Of a stretch of DNA of 64,000 nucleotides, positions 26,917-35,680 are shown one piece after another. The position numbers and the translations under genes were made by a program. The notes beneath the pieces are model-generated. The model made no database searches, had not been told where the DNA came from, and worked only from the letters and a program-made list of their open reading frames with translations. This DNA is from Desulfitobacterium metallireducens DSM 15288 (GTDB taxonomy: Bacteria; Bacillota; Desulfitobacteriia; Desulfitobacteriales; Desulfitobacteriaceae): assembly GCF_000231405.2 (NCBI RefSeq), contig NZ_CP007032.1, positions 310,001-374,000 on the forward strand, read 5' to 3'. The stretch's first letter is position 1. Every line of letters begins with the position of its first letter.

Positions 26917-28089
26917 ATGGACGGAAATAAAAAGTTCATCAAGAACCAGGCTCAAATTCTTAGTCCGGAAGCATGGAAGCTTGCTCGTGAGATCGGAGAA
27001 AATCCAGAGCTAGGTTATCAAGAGTATTTTGCCGTTGATGCATTAACCCGTTTTTTAAGCCAGCATCATTTCAAAGTGGAACGACCAATAGCCGGATTAG
27101 ATACAGCTTTTCTTGCTCGATTTCAAGGGAATAAACCTGGACCAAGGATTGCCTTCTTAGCGGAGTATGATGCTTTGCCTGGAGTAGGTCATGGATGTGG
27201 ACATAACTTAATTGGAACTGCTAGTACGGGGGCAGGGGTAGTTTTAAGCAAGAGCAAAGAGTTGATGGGTGAGATTTGGATCATTGGAACCCCGGCTGAA
27301 GAAACGAGCGGAGCAAAAGTAACTCTGGTAGAGAAGGGGATTTTTGATACGGTTGATGCAGCCATGATGTTTCATCCAGGGAGTCAAAATGTCCCCGAGA
27401 TTTCAACTTTGGCATTGGATGCTTTGGAATTCACCTTCCATGGACGTTCAGCACATGCGGTAGCAGCAGCGCAGTATGGGGTTAATGCCCTTGATGCGAT
27501 GATCACCTTTTTTAATACCATTAAAATCTTAAAAAAACAGCTACCCGAAGATACACGGATCAATGGGATTATTACGGAAGGGGGTACTGCGCCAAACATT
27601 ATTCCTGAAAAGGCTGTTGCCCACTTTTATTTGAGGGCGCCTAGGCGTAAGGTCTTGGATGAATTGCGGAAGAAGGTCATACAATGTGCCAGAGAAGCAG
27701 CATCCACGGTTTCAGCCCAAGTGACGTGGCGTCAATTCGAGTTTTCTTATGATGATATGTTGACGAACCGAACGATGGCAGAAGTTTTTGCTCAAAATCT
27801 GCGGGAATTAGGGATTAAGAGAATTGCCTCTCCTCAGGTTGCAATGGGCTCCGTCGATATGGGTAATGTAAGTCGGGTGGTTCCGGCCATTCATCCCTAT
27901 CTTGCCTTGGGAAAAGGAATGGATATTCCCCATACTCGAGAGTTTACCGAGGCTGTCCTTTCTCCGGCTGGGGAGCATTTGCTTGTCTTAGCAATAGAAT
28001 CTTTATCTTTGACTGGTTGGGATATTTTAAATGATCCTAAACTGTTGCAGAAAATTAAGAGAGAATTCTATCAAAGAAATCAAAGTTGA
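26917..28089 (+). CDS. M20-family amidohydrolase/peptidase
   Basis: A 390-aa, probably dimetal, cytoplasmic hydrolase of the aminoacylase/ACY1L2 type. Metal-site features are GVGHGCGHN (residues about 89-97), TPAEETSGAK and MFHPGSQN; the dimerisation domain has FHGRSAHAVAAAQYGVNALD. Members cleave N-acyl amino acids or short peptides; the substrate here is unknown. ATG 26917 follows TGGAGA directly after the AAAGAG repeat. A bidirectional terminator separates it from the ThrE genes. Confidence 0.88.
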   Translation: MDGNKKFIKNQAQILSPEAWKLAREIGENPELGYQEYFAVDALTRFLSQHHFKVERPIAGLDTAFLARFQGNKPGPRIAFLAEYDALPGVGHGCGHNLIGTASTGAGVVLSKSKELMGEIWIIGTPAEETSGAKVTLVEKGIFDTVDAAMMFHPGSQNVPEISTLALDALEFTFHGRSAHAVAAAQYGVNALDAMITFFNTIKILKKQLPEDTRINGIITEGGTAPNIIPEKAVAHFYLRAPRRKVLDELRKKVIQCAREAASTVSAQVTWRQFEFSYDDMLTNRTMAEVFAQNLRELGIKRIASPQVAMGSVDMGNVSRVVPAIHPYLALGKGMDIPHTREFTEAVLSPAGEHLLVLAIESLSLTGWDILNDPKLLQKIKREFYQRNQS

Positions 28090-28104
28090 AAGCAAGTTTT
28101 AAGT

Positions 28105-28146
28105 GAATGGGGCGTACCAGAAGATTGTTTCTGGTACGCCCCATTC
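28105..28146. terminator. Bidirectional terminator
   Basis: GAATGGGGCGTACCAGAA (28105-28122) and its exact complement (28129-28146) with a 6-nt loop lie between the convergent M20 and ThrE genes. T runs are short on both sides. Confidence 0.8.
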
Positions 28147-28168
28147 ATTGTCATTACAATGGAGATTC

Positions 28169-28606
28169 CTATTTTGGTTGTTTGGCTCGGTGCAGCGTGT
28201 TTGTGAGTACGCCCGAAAAGATCAGTCCGAACGCAATGGCTCCAGCGAGTAGAAGAGTGCTGGTCGCGAGTTGAATACCCTCAGTATAGTTGTTTTCCAT
28301 AAATCTACGGATGGCATCATAGGCCAAGCCGCCAGGGACTAAAGGGATAATCCCAGATACACTATAGAGGGTTGCTGGCATTTTATGAAAGCGCGCTAAG
28401 AATTGGCTCAGCGTCGCAATGCTAAATGCAGAAATTAGGGTCGCTATAAACATATTAGTCTGATAGTAGGTTATTAGGCCCATATAAAGGACCCAGCCGA
28501 ACATACCGACTAAGCCTCCACTGGCTAAGGCGCGGCGAGGGACGTTAAATATAATCCCAAAAGCCATTGTAGCAATGAAACTTGAATAAAAAGTCGCGGC
28601 ATTCAT
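28169..28606 (-). CDS. ThrE/YjjB-type exporter, small subunit
   Basis: A 145-aa membrane protein with four or five hydrophobic segments, matching the C-terminal half (DUF3815/YjjB) of ThrE threonine/serine exporters. Motifs include IIFNVPRRALASGGLVGMFG and SGIIPLVPGGLAYDA. The start ATG at 28606 follows AAAGGAG; the frame is open further upstream, overlapping the other subunit. It probably pairs with the next gene to form a split ThrE-like transporter. The substrate is inferred. Confidence 0.88.
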   Translation of the reverse strand: MNAATFYSSFIATMAFGIIFNVPRRALASGGLVGMFGWVLYMGLITYYQTNMFIATLISAFSIATLSQFLARFHKMPATLYSVSGIIPLVPGGLAYDAIRRFMENNYTEGIQLATSTLLLAGAIAFGLIFSGVLTNTLHRAKQPK

Positions 28607-28625
28607 GACGTAGGAGCTCCTTTCA

Positions 28626-29387
28626 TTAGCTAAGCAGAGAAATGACAACCGCAATTCCAGTTCCTACGGCTAAAGCTGTAAAAAAGGCTTCAGCACCGCG
28701 GGCTACACCGGAAACAAGGTCACCTGCCATAAGATCTCTAACCGCATTTGTAATAAGTACCCCTGGGACAAGCGGCATGACTGAGCCAATGATGACTTTA
28801 TCAACGTCACAGTTCCAACCGAGATGGTATAAGAGATAAGCAATTATACCAATAACAAAAGAGGTTAATATTTCAGCAAAAAACTTAACCTCCACCATTT
28901 TACTGGCATTAATGTAGATCAAAAAACCTACTCCTCCAGCAAGCAAGGCAGGTCCAAAATCGACCCAAGAGCCACCAAAAATCATTGAAAAAAAACCGCT
29001 TGCGATGGCAGCTGCGAGGATTTGAAGCCAGGTAGAGTATAAGGGCTTGGTCTTTTCTATTTCACACAGACTTTTGTAAGCTTCACTGAGGGAGATATCA
29101 CCACTGCTTATTTTGCGAGAAACATCATTGACCAATACAATTTTATTCAAATCAATCAGGCGTTCCGATATACGTAGAAATTTTGTCTGCTCGGCCTGAC
29201 GGTTTTCGCCTTGGATGGAAAGGAAAATGCCGGTCGGAGTAACGTAACTATGGGCTTCAAAGATGGCACACGCTTGAGCAATACGATTCATTGTATCCTC
29301 AACTCGGTAGGTCTCTGCGCCACTCTGTAGCATCACTTTGCCTGCTAATAAGCAGACCTCCATAATATCAGGAATCGGGGCTGCCAT
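28626..29387 (-). CDS. ThrE/YjjP-type exporter, large subunit
   Basis: A 253-aa protein. The cytoplasmic N-terminal domain is conserved in the YjjP family (LLAGKVMLQSGAETYRVEDT, SYVTPTGIFLSIQG). Five hydrophobic segments follow, with VMPLVPGVLITNAVRDLMAG, the counterpart of the motif in the partner protein. Together they equal one full ThrE exporter for threonine/serine-like solutes. ATG 29387 follows a GGAGGGA site. It is 19 nt upstream of its partner on the minus strand. Confidence 0.9.
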   Translation of the reverse strand: MAAPIPDIMEVCLLAGKVMLQSGAETYRVEDTMNRIAQACAIFEAHSYVTPTGIFLSIQGENRQAEQTKFLRISERLIDLNKIVLVNDVSRKISSGDISLSEAYKSLCEIEKTKPLYSTWLQILAAAIASGFFSMIFGGSWVDFGPALLAGGVGFLIYINASKMVEVKFFAEILTSFVIGIIAYLLYHLGWNCDVDKVIIGSVMPLVPGVLITNAVRDLMAGDLVSGVARGAEAFFTALAVGTGIAVVISLLS

Positions 29388-29475
29388 ATTATCCCTCCGT
29401 TTACTTTTGATATGGGATAACGTTATTCTACCATAAACAGATGAAGTTCATGAGAAGAAATCTTTTCAGAAGGAG

Positions 29476-29510
29476 TTGAATGTTTATGCGTATAAATGTA
29501 TAATTATAAG
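29476..29510 (+). promoter_or_regulatory. argC promoter with ArgR-like boxes
   Basis: TTGAAT (29476-29481), 17 bp, TATAAT (29499-29504). The sequence TTGAATGTTTATGCGTA overlaps the -35 box and matches the TGAATnnTTATGCnT pattern also found before argF. ATGTATAATTATA may be a second box. ArgR repression by arginine is the likely control. Confidence 0.6.
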
Positions 29511-29550
29511 AACAGGGTAAGGTGAACATCTGCACAAGGAGGTTAGAGTT

Positions 29551-30576
29551 TTGAAAGTTGGAATATTAGGAGCGACAGGGTATACAGGTCAAGAGCTAGT
29601 ACGGCTTTTACAACAACATCCTGAGGCACAGATTATTTTTTTAGGTTCTTCTAGCTCAGCTGGTGCAACCTATGAAAATATGTTTCCTCAGTTTATGGAT
29701 AGTCAGTTAGGTAAATTACAAGATGAGCAGGTTCCCGAGGTCGATGTTCTTTTTTGTGCACTTCCCCACGGCTTAACGGCTGCCCGCACGGCAGAGTGGT
29801 TAAAGCGTGGAATTAAAGTTATTGATTTAGGTGCAGATTTTCGGCTTAAAGATCCGGAAGTCTATCACACTTGGTATAAAATAGAACATCCTGCACCTGA
29901 ACTGATTCCGGAAGCAGTCTATGGAATCCCGGAGCTATACAGGGAAGAGATTCGAGGAAAGTCGCTTGTTGCAAATCCGGGTTGTTTTCCAACAGCCTCG
30001 ATTTTAGGCTTGGCCCCACTTCTAAAGAAAAATCTTATCGTCGCCAATTCCATTATTATTGATGCGAAATCAGGCGTTTCTGGGGCTGGACGAGGAGCAT
30101 CGCTCGGAACGCACTTCAGCGAAGTGAATGAAAACTTTAAGGCTTACGGGGTTGCTGAACATCGCCATACTCCAGAAATTGAGCAACAATTGTCTCTGGC
30201 GGCTGGACATTCCTTCCGCGTGAGTTTTACCCCGCATTTAGTTCCCATGATTCGTGGGATCTTGGCAACAATTTATGCACAAGTCGAAGACGGGGTTTCA
30301 GAAGATACGTTACGGGAGTGTTGGCAAGAAGCCTATCAAGATGAGGAGTTCGTTCATATCCTTCCTCAGGGAATGTGGCCGCAAACGAAGTATGCTTTAA
30401 GTAGCAACCACGTCTTTTTACAACTCAAACTGGATGAACGGACAGGGCGGGTCATTATCGTAAGTGCCATCGATAACCTTGTAAAAGGGGCTGCAGGGCA
30501 AGCCATTCAAAATATGAATATTATATCGGGTTTTCCGGAAAATATGGGTTTAGGAGCCCGCGGAATTTGGCCCTAA
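29551..30576 (+). CDS. argC: N-acetyl-gamma-glutamyl-phosphate reductase
   Basis: Third step of arginine synthesis: NADPH-dependent reduction of N-acetylglutamyl phosphate. 341 aa, with the nucleotide-binding motif GILGATGYTGQELVRLL, the catalytic Cys in VANPGCFPTASILGL and the GVAEHRHTPEIEQ segment. It starts at TTG 29551 behind AAGGAGG. It is the first gene of argCJBD-carAB. Confidence 0.97.
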   Translation: MKVGILGATGYTGQELVRLLQQHPEAQIIFLGSSSSAGATYENMFPQFMDSQLGKLQDEQVPEVDVLFCALPHGLTAARTAEWLKRGIKVIDLGADFRLKDPEVYHTWYKIEHPAPELIPEAVYGIPELYREEIRGKSLVANPGCFPTASILGLAPLLKKNLIVANSIIIDAKSGVSGAGRGASLGTHFSEVNENFKAYGVAEHRHTPEIEQQLSLAAGHSFRVSFTPHLVPMIRGILATIYAQVEDGVSEDTLRECWQEAYQDEEFVHILPQGMWPQTKYALSSNHVFLQLKLDERTGRVIIVSAIDNLVKGAAGQAIQNMNIISGFPENMGLGARGIWP

Positions 30577-30651
30577 GCAATATTGCTTAAAGGGTTAGCA
30601 TTAAGCTAAGAACAAGCTTAGAATAGGGTAAGGGAAATAGGGGTGAAGCAG

Positions 30652-31908
30652 ATGTGTGAAGCATTAAATCAACCATGGACATGGATTGAGGGGGGAGTAA
30701 GTGCACCCCAAGGGTTTCAAGCGACAGGTGTTAAGGCAGAAGTTAAATATAAAGATAAATATGATGTAGCCCTAATCTATTCAGAAGTACCGGCTCAAGG
30801 TGCGGGGGTTTTTACGCGGAATAAAGTAAAGGCTCATCCGTTAGTGTTGACTCAAAAATATTTAGAAAACGGAGTTGCGCAAGCCATTGTGGCTAATAGC
30901 GGAAACGCGAATGCATGTGTCGGCGAAGTAGGAGATCGGGCAGCTGAAGAAATGGCGAGAACAGTTGCTGCAGCACTCGGGATAAAGAGGGAAGATGTCC
31001 TTGTTGCTTCGACGGGGGTCATTGGTGTTGAAATGCCAATAGAACGCGTTGTACAAGGAATTGAAGACGCAGCAGAAATCTTAAAAGCGAGTGAAATGGA
31101 GCCCGCTTGGACGCCACTTAAGAAGGTTGAAAATGCGCATCAAGCCGCTCTAGCCATTATGACGACGGATACTGCCGTTAAAGAGTTTGCCTGTGAACTT
31201 CCGTGTCGTGAGGGTGTAATTCGTCTCGGAGGAATAGCAAAGGGTTCAGGTATGATTCACCCCAATATGGGGACAATGCTTGGATTTATTACAACTGATG
31301 CGAAACTTCCAGCAACTCAATTACAAGATCTGCTGCGGCAGGCCGTGGATCAGAGTTTTAATATGGTCACGGTGGATGGAGATACGAGTACCAATGATAT
31401 GGTCTTATTTCTAGCGAATGGAGAATCTGGAATTACTCCAGTTGGCGAGGAATGGGTTGCTTTTCAGGAGATGGTGAATTCCTTATGTATTACTTTAGCG
31501 CAAGAGATCGCGCGGGATGGGGAAGGCGCCACTAAGTTCCTTGAGGTTCAAGTGAATGGAGCAACATCTGTGGAGGATGCTCGTAAGTTGGCGAAGTCGA
31601 TCTGCGGATCGAGCTTGGTTAAAACTGCGATGTTTGGAGAAGACGCTAACTGGGGTCGGATCCTCGCGGCTGCAGGTTATGCGGATGCTGAATTTAATCC
31701 TTCTCAGGCATCGATTTATTTAGGAGATTGTTTAGTCGCTCAGGATGGCCAAGGAGTTCAGTTTTCAGAGGAAGTTGCTAAAGGGATTCTCACACAAAAA
31801 GAAATTAAAATTTCGCTGGTGCTCAAGGATGGAGAGGCTCAGGCAACGGCCTGGGGCTGTGATTTAACGCATGAGTATGTGACGATTAACGGGGATTACA
31901 GAACCTAA
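30652..31908 (+). CDS. argJ: Bifunctional ornithine acetyltransferase/N-acetylglutamate synthase
   Basis: Recycles acetyl groups between N-acetylornithine and glutamate; many members also make N-acetylglutamate from acetyl-CoA. About 418 aa. The self-cleavage site is the Thr in NMGTMLGFITTDA, and the mature beta chain begins there; VTVDGDTSTNDM and GEDANWGRILAA are further family motifs. I prefer ATG 30652, 5 nt after AGGGGTGA; GTG 30643 is in frame and possible. No separate argA or argE is seen in the window. A long structured element follows before argB. Confidence 0.96.
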   Translation: MCEALNQPWTWIEGGVSAPQGFQATGVKAEVKYKDKYDVALIYSEVPAQGAGVFTRNKVKAHPLVLTQKYLENGVAQAIVANSGNANACVGEVGDRAAEEMARTVAAALGIKREDVLVASTGVIGVEMPIERVVQGIEDAAEILKASEMEPAWTPLKKVENAHQAALAIMTTDTAVKEFACELPCREGVIRLGGIAKGSGMIHPNMGTMLGFITTDAKLPATQLQDLLRQAVDQSFNMVTVDGDTSTNDMVLFLANGESGITPVGEEWVAFQEMVNSLCITLAQEIARDGEGATKFLEVQVNGATSVEDARKLAKSICGSSLVKTAMFGEDANWGRILAAAGYADAEFNPSQASIYLGDCLVAQDGQGVQFSEEVAKGILTQKEIKISLVLKDGEAQATAWGCDLTHEYVTINGDYRT

Positions 31909-31914
31909 ATTTGT

Positions 31915-32310
31915 GGTTAGATCTAAGCGGGTCGTGTAGCTTCTCCCCCATCCGCTCACTCAGCGCTCCGGGGCTGGCACCCTTGCTTCCGTAGGAGCTT
32001 CGCCAAACCCCAGGGTAATGGTAAAGGTTCGTCGCTCCTGTAAGTCCCGAACAGTCCAGTGAACTGTTCGCCCTTTAGGTTGCACCCGCGACGTCAGGCC
32101 TTCCATGGCCAAGTCCCCTGGCTACGCTAACCCACGGAAGCCTCGTGTACCTTACCTCCCCTACGCGAAATCGTTCGCTTCTGGGGGATATAGGAGACTG
32201 GCTTAGAGTTGAGGTACGAAACTCAAGCCTTAGTCGACTTATCCTCGAAGGGGATAAGCTACGCTTGAGGGTCTTTAGAGTTTATAAGGATCGAATCTCG
32301 AACCTTGAAT
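31915..32310 (+). ncRNA. Structured GC-rich non-coding element between argJ and argB
   Basis: About 400 nt, richer in G+C than its surroundings and without a credible gene. It contains several complementary arms. AGGAGC 31993-31998 pairs with GCTCCT 32034-32039. CGAACAGT 32048-32055 pairs with ACTGTTCG 32063-32070. The AGGCCTTCC segment starting at 32096 pairs with GGAAGCCT 32136-32143. A CCCC/GGGG hairpin centred on GCGAAATCGTTCGC lies at 32158-32187. CTCAAGC 32222-32228 pairs with GCTTGAG 32263-32269 and encloses CTTATCC/GGATAAG. It reads as a folded RNA or a dispersed repeat element inside the arg operon. I do not recognise the family. Confidence 0.6.
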
Positions 32311-32325
32311 TAGGAGTTGATAAGG

Positions 32326-33222
32326 ATGACGCCATTGGATTATGGCATAGATAAAGCAAGAGTATTGATTGAGGCTTTGCCTTATATCCAGAAATTTGCG
32401 GGCAAAACTGTGGTGATTAAATATGGCGGGCATGCCATGTTGGATCAAGACCTAAAGGAATCGGTGATGCTGGATGTATTACTGCTCCATTCAGTAGGAA
32501 TTCGACCGGTTGTAGTCCATGGTGGGGGACCGGAAATTAATACGATGCTTAAAAAAGTGGGTAAAGAATCCCATTTTATTCGCGGCTTACGCGTGACGGA
32601 TGAGGAAACCATGGAAATCGCAGCTATGGTTTTAGTGGGTAAGCTGAATACAGAAATCGTGTCGTTGCTCAATCATTTTGGGGGTCGGGCGGTTGGATTA
32701 TCGGGCAAAGATGCTCAACTTTTGCAAGCCGTCAAAAAACCGCTTAAAGTGCAAAATACCCAGGGAGAATACGAAGAGGTTGACTTGGGTTTCGTTGGGG
32801 AAATTGAACATGTATCTCCTGGAATTATTAAGTCTTTGCTCGATCAAGGGTATATACCGGTCATTTCTCCTCTTGCAGGGGGAGTGGATGGTGAAAGTTA
32901 TAATATCAATGCCGATACTGCAGCTGGAAAAATTGCTGAATCGCTAGAAGCGGATAAATTTCTCTTACTCACAGATGTTCGAGGCGTCTTGAAAGACGTA
33001 AATAACCCCGAATCCTTGATTTCTGTAGTCCGCCAGGAGGAGGTGCCAGGGTTGCTTGAGACGGGGGTTCTCACTGGGGGAATGATTCCAAAGATCGAGT
33101 GTGCCTTAGCAGCGCTTAAGGGTGGAGTAGGAAGCGTTCATATTCTTGATGGACGATTGCCGCATGCGATCTTACTCGAGCTGTTTACCGATGGTGGGAT
33201 TGGGACAATGATCATAGGATAA
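32326..33222 (+). CDS. argB: Acetylglutamate kinase
   Basis: Phosphorylates N-acetylglutamate, second step of arginine synthesis. 298 aa from ATG 32326 (AGGAG at 32312-32316). Motifs are [39 protein letters not shown] and [18 protein letters not shown]. The last part of the structured element lies directly before its ribosome-binding site. Arginine feedback inhibition is common in kinases of this length and type but cannot be read with certainty. Confidence 0.97.
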   Translation: MTPLDYGIDKARVLIEALPYIQKFAGKTVVIKYGGHAMLDQDLKESVMLDVLLLHSVGIRPVVVHGGGPEINTMLKKVGKESHFIRGLRVTDEETMEIAAMVLVGKLNTEIVSLLNHFGGRAVGLSGKDAQLLQAVKKPLKVQNTQGEYEEVDLGFVGEIEHVSPGIIKSLLDQGYIPVISPLAGGVDGESYNINADTAAGKIAESLEADKFLLLTDVRGVLKDVNNPESLISVVRQEEVPGLLETGVLTGGMIPKIECALAALKGGVGSVHILDGRLPHAILLELFTDGGIGTMIIG

Positions 33223-33252
33223 GGGAAAGTAAGTAAGAAGGAGGAAGATTTC

Positions 33253-34458
33253 ATGAGTACGAAAACAGAACAGTTAATCCAGGAAGGTCAAGCTGTGGTG
33301 ATGAACACGTATGGTCGTTTGCCGATGGCTTTAGTGAAGGGCGAAGGCTCCTGGGTCTGGGATATCGAAGGAAATAAATATCTGGATTTTGTGAGCGGGA
33401 TAGCTGTTAATTCATTAGGACATAATCACCCTGCGGTTGTGCAGGCGATTCAAAAGCAGGCGGAAGAGATTCTGCATACCTCTAATATATATTGGATTCC
33501 GAATCAGATTGCGTTGGCGAAACTACTCGTGGATCATTCCTTTGCGGATAAGGTATTTTTTTGCAATAGTGGTGCTGAAGCGAATGAAGCTGCACTTAAG
33601 CTTGCCCGTAAATATGCAAAACTCCATTTTGGTCCTGAGAAATATGAGATCATTTCACTTAAAAATTCGTTTCATGGCCGGACGCTGGCGACTTTGACGG
33701 CAACAGGTCAAACGAAGTATCAAGCAGGATATGAGCCTTTGCCTGAAGGATTTTTGTATGCGGAGCTCAATAATATTGATGATATTACGGAGAAAATGAG
33801 TGATAAAACAGCAGCCGTAATCCTTGAACCGATCCAAGGTGAAGGGGGGATTATCCCGGCTGAATCAGGATTTTTACAAGCCGTACGCAAGCTGTGTGAT
33901 GAAAAAGGCGCTTTGCTGATTTTTGATGAAGTGCAAACAGGGGTCGGACGTACAGGTAAGCTCTTTGCTCATGAATGGAGTGGAGTGTTACCCGATATTA
34001 TGACTATAGCCAAAGCCTTAGGTGGAGGAGTACCCATTGGAGCGATGTTGGCGAAGGATTCGGTCGCAGAAGCGTTTAAACCTGGGGATCATGCTTCGAC
34101 CTTCGGGGGAAATCCTTTGGCCACAGCAGCGGGCTGTGCCGTTCTGAACGTGATGTTAGAAGAGGAGTTCTTTAAAGAAGTTCAGGAACGTGCTGAGTAT
34201 TTAAAGGGAGAATTACAGAAATTAGCCGATAAATATCAAACTGGAGAAGCGGTACGAGGTAAAGGATTCCTTCTGGGCTGGCCCCTTTCGAAGCTAGGTC
34301 CGGAAATCGTCAACGCTTGTCGTGAAAAAGGTCTGCTCATCAATTTTGCAGGTGGAAAAGCACTGCGTTTTGTGCCACCGCTTAATGTGAGCATTGAAGA
34401 AATTGATGATGCAGTGACGATGCTTGATGAAGTATTTGCATCGATGTGGAATGCTTGA
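33253..34458 (+). CDS. argD: Acetylornithine aminotransferase
   Basis: A PLP enzyme that converts N-acetylglutamate semialdehyde to N-acetylornithine; 401 aa. Motifs are FCNSGAEANEAALKLARKYA, SFHGRTLATLTATG, the DEVQTGVGRTG region and the PLP Lys in IMTIAKALGGGVPIGA. It starts at ATG 33253 behind AAGGAGG. It lies between argB and carA. The same fold also serves as succinylornithine or ornithine transaminase, but the context settles the assignment. Confidence 0.96.
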   Translation: MSTKTEQLIQEGQAVVMNTYGRLPMALVKGEGSWVWDIEGNKYLDFVSGIAVNSLGHNHPAVVQAIQKQAEEILHTSNIYWIPNQIALAKLLVDHSFADKVFFCNSGAEANEAALKLARKYAKLHFGPEKYEIISLKNSFHGRTLATLTATGQTKYQAGYEPLPEGFLYAELNNIDDITEKMSDKTAAVILEPIQGEGGIIPAESGFLQAVRKLCDEKGALLIFDEVQTGVGRTGKLFAHEWSGVLPDIMTIAKALGGGVPIGAMLAKDSVAEAFKPGDHASTFGGNPLATAAGCAVLNVMLEEEFFKEVQERAEYLKGELQKLADKYQTGEAVRGKGFLLGWPLSKLGPEIVNACREKGLLINFAGGKALRFVPPLNVSIEEIDDAVTMLDEVFASMWNA

Positions 34459-34552
34459 TCGAAAATTGATATAGGTAAGAAAACAGTGGCTTTAATTAAG
34501 AGTTTAAGATAAGTTTAAAGTTTTGGGTGGCTAACCCCAGGGAGGAATAGAG

Positions 34553-35680
34553 ATGCAGGCAGCTTTGGTTCTTGAAACCGGACGAATCTTTCTCGGGGAG
34601 TCTTTTGGAGCAAAAGGGGAAGCCTGGGGAGAGGTTGTTTTTAATACGGGCATGACTGGATATCAGGAAGTGCTCACCGATCCCTCTTATGCGGGTCAAA
34701 TGGTCTGTATGACTTACCCGCTTATTGGAAACTATGGAATCAACGATAGCGATTATCAATCGAAGAAAATTCAGGTTCAAGGATTTATTGTTAAAGAGGC
34801 GGCGTGTAACCCGAACCATTGGCAGGCAGAGGGAAATCTTGCTCAGGCTCTAGAACAAGAAGGAATTATAGGGATCAAAGGAATTGACACACGAGCCCTG
34901 ACTCGCCTTATTCGGGAGCATGGGGTTCTGCGAGGCGTGATTACGACAGAGCTGGATCATCTGGAAGAATTGCCAGCACGTCTTCAAGATTGGGAAGTGC
35001 CTTCAGATGTTGTAGCACAGGTCAGTACAAAAGAAGTCTATACGCTTAGTTCTTCACTGGAAAAGGCTACTTTATCCAAGCAATCCATTCCTTCGAAACC
35101 GTTTAATGTCGTGGTTTTGGATTTCGGAATTAAGGCTAATATTCTTAGAGCGATGCAGGATAAGGGGTTTGCATTGACTGTTGTTCCCTATTCTACCTCG
35201 GCGGAGGACATTCTCTCCTATCAACCCGATGGAGTCTTTCTGTCAAATGGCCCAGGAGATCCGAAGGTCGTAACTGTAGGGATCGAGACTATAGGTAAGC
35301 TGGTAGGTCAGCTCCCCGTTTTTGGAATTTGCCTGGGGCATCAGCTTTTAACATTGGCTTTAGGTGGGGATACCTATAAGCTGAAATATGGGCATCGCGG
35401 GGGAAACCAGCCGGTGCAAGATTTGCAGACTGAGAAAGTGACGATTACATCCCAAAATCATGGTTATGCAGTGGCTGAAGTGAGTTTGTCAGGAACCGAG
35501 CTTGAGGTCACCCATCGGAATTTGAATGACCAGACAGTTGAGGGGATGAAGCATACGAGTCTGCCCGTCTTTTCCGTTCAATATCATCCAGAAGCGGGAC
35601 CAGGTCCGAATGATTCTCTTTATTTATTTGATCAATTTGCAGAATTAATGGCAGAAAGAAGGTCTCAACATGCCTCTTAA
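34553..35680 (+). CDS. carA: Carbamoyl-phosphate synthase, small (glutaminase) subunit
   Basis: Releases ammonia from glutamine for carbamoyl phosphate synthesis; 375 aa. The class I glutaminase triad is seen as Cys in [10 protein letters not shown], then SQNHGYAV and YHPEAGPGP with the catalytic His and Glu. It starts at ATG 34553 behind GGGAGG and overlaps carB by 11 nt. Placement after argD suggests that this is the arginine-linked copy; a pyrimidine-linked copy would be elsewhere. Confidence 0.97.
   Translation: MQAALVLETGRIFLGESFGAKGEAWGEVVFNTGMTGYQEVLTDPSYAGQMVCMTYPLIGNYGINDSDYQSKKIQVQGFIVKEAACNPNHWQAEGNLAQALEQEGIIGIKGIDTRALTRLIREHGVLRGVITTELDHLEELPARLQDWEVPSDVVAQVSTKEVYTLSSSLEKATLSKQSIPSKPFNVVVLDFGIKANILRAMQDKGFALTVVPYSTSAEDILSYQPDGVFLSNGPGDPKVVTVGIETIGKLVGQLPVFGICLGHQLLTLALGGDTYKLKYGHRGGNQPVQDLQTEKVTITSQNHGYAVAEVSLSGTELEVTHRNLNDQTVEGMKHTSLPVFSVQYHPEAGPGPNDSLYLFDQFAELMAERRSQHAS

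Noticed and set aside
32145..32354. 69-codon plus-strand frame in the argJ-argB element
   Set aside because: It overlaps the start of argB and the hairpins, its translation is not protein-like, and no ribosome-binding site precedes it.
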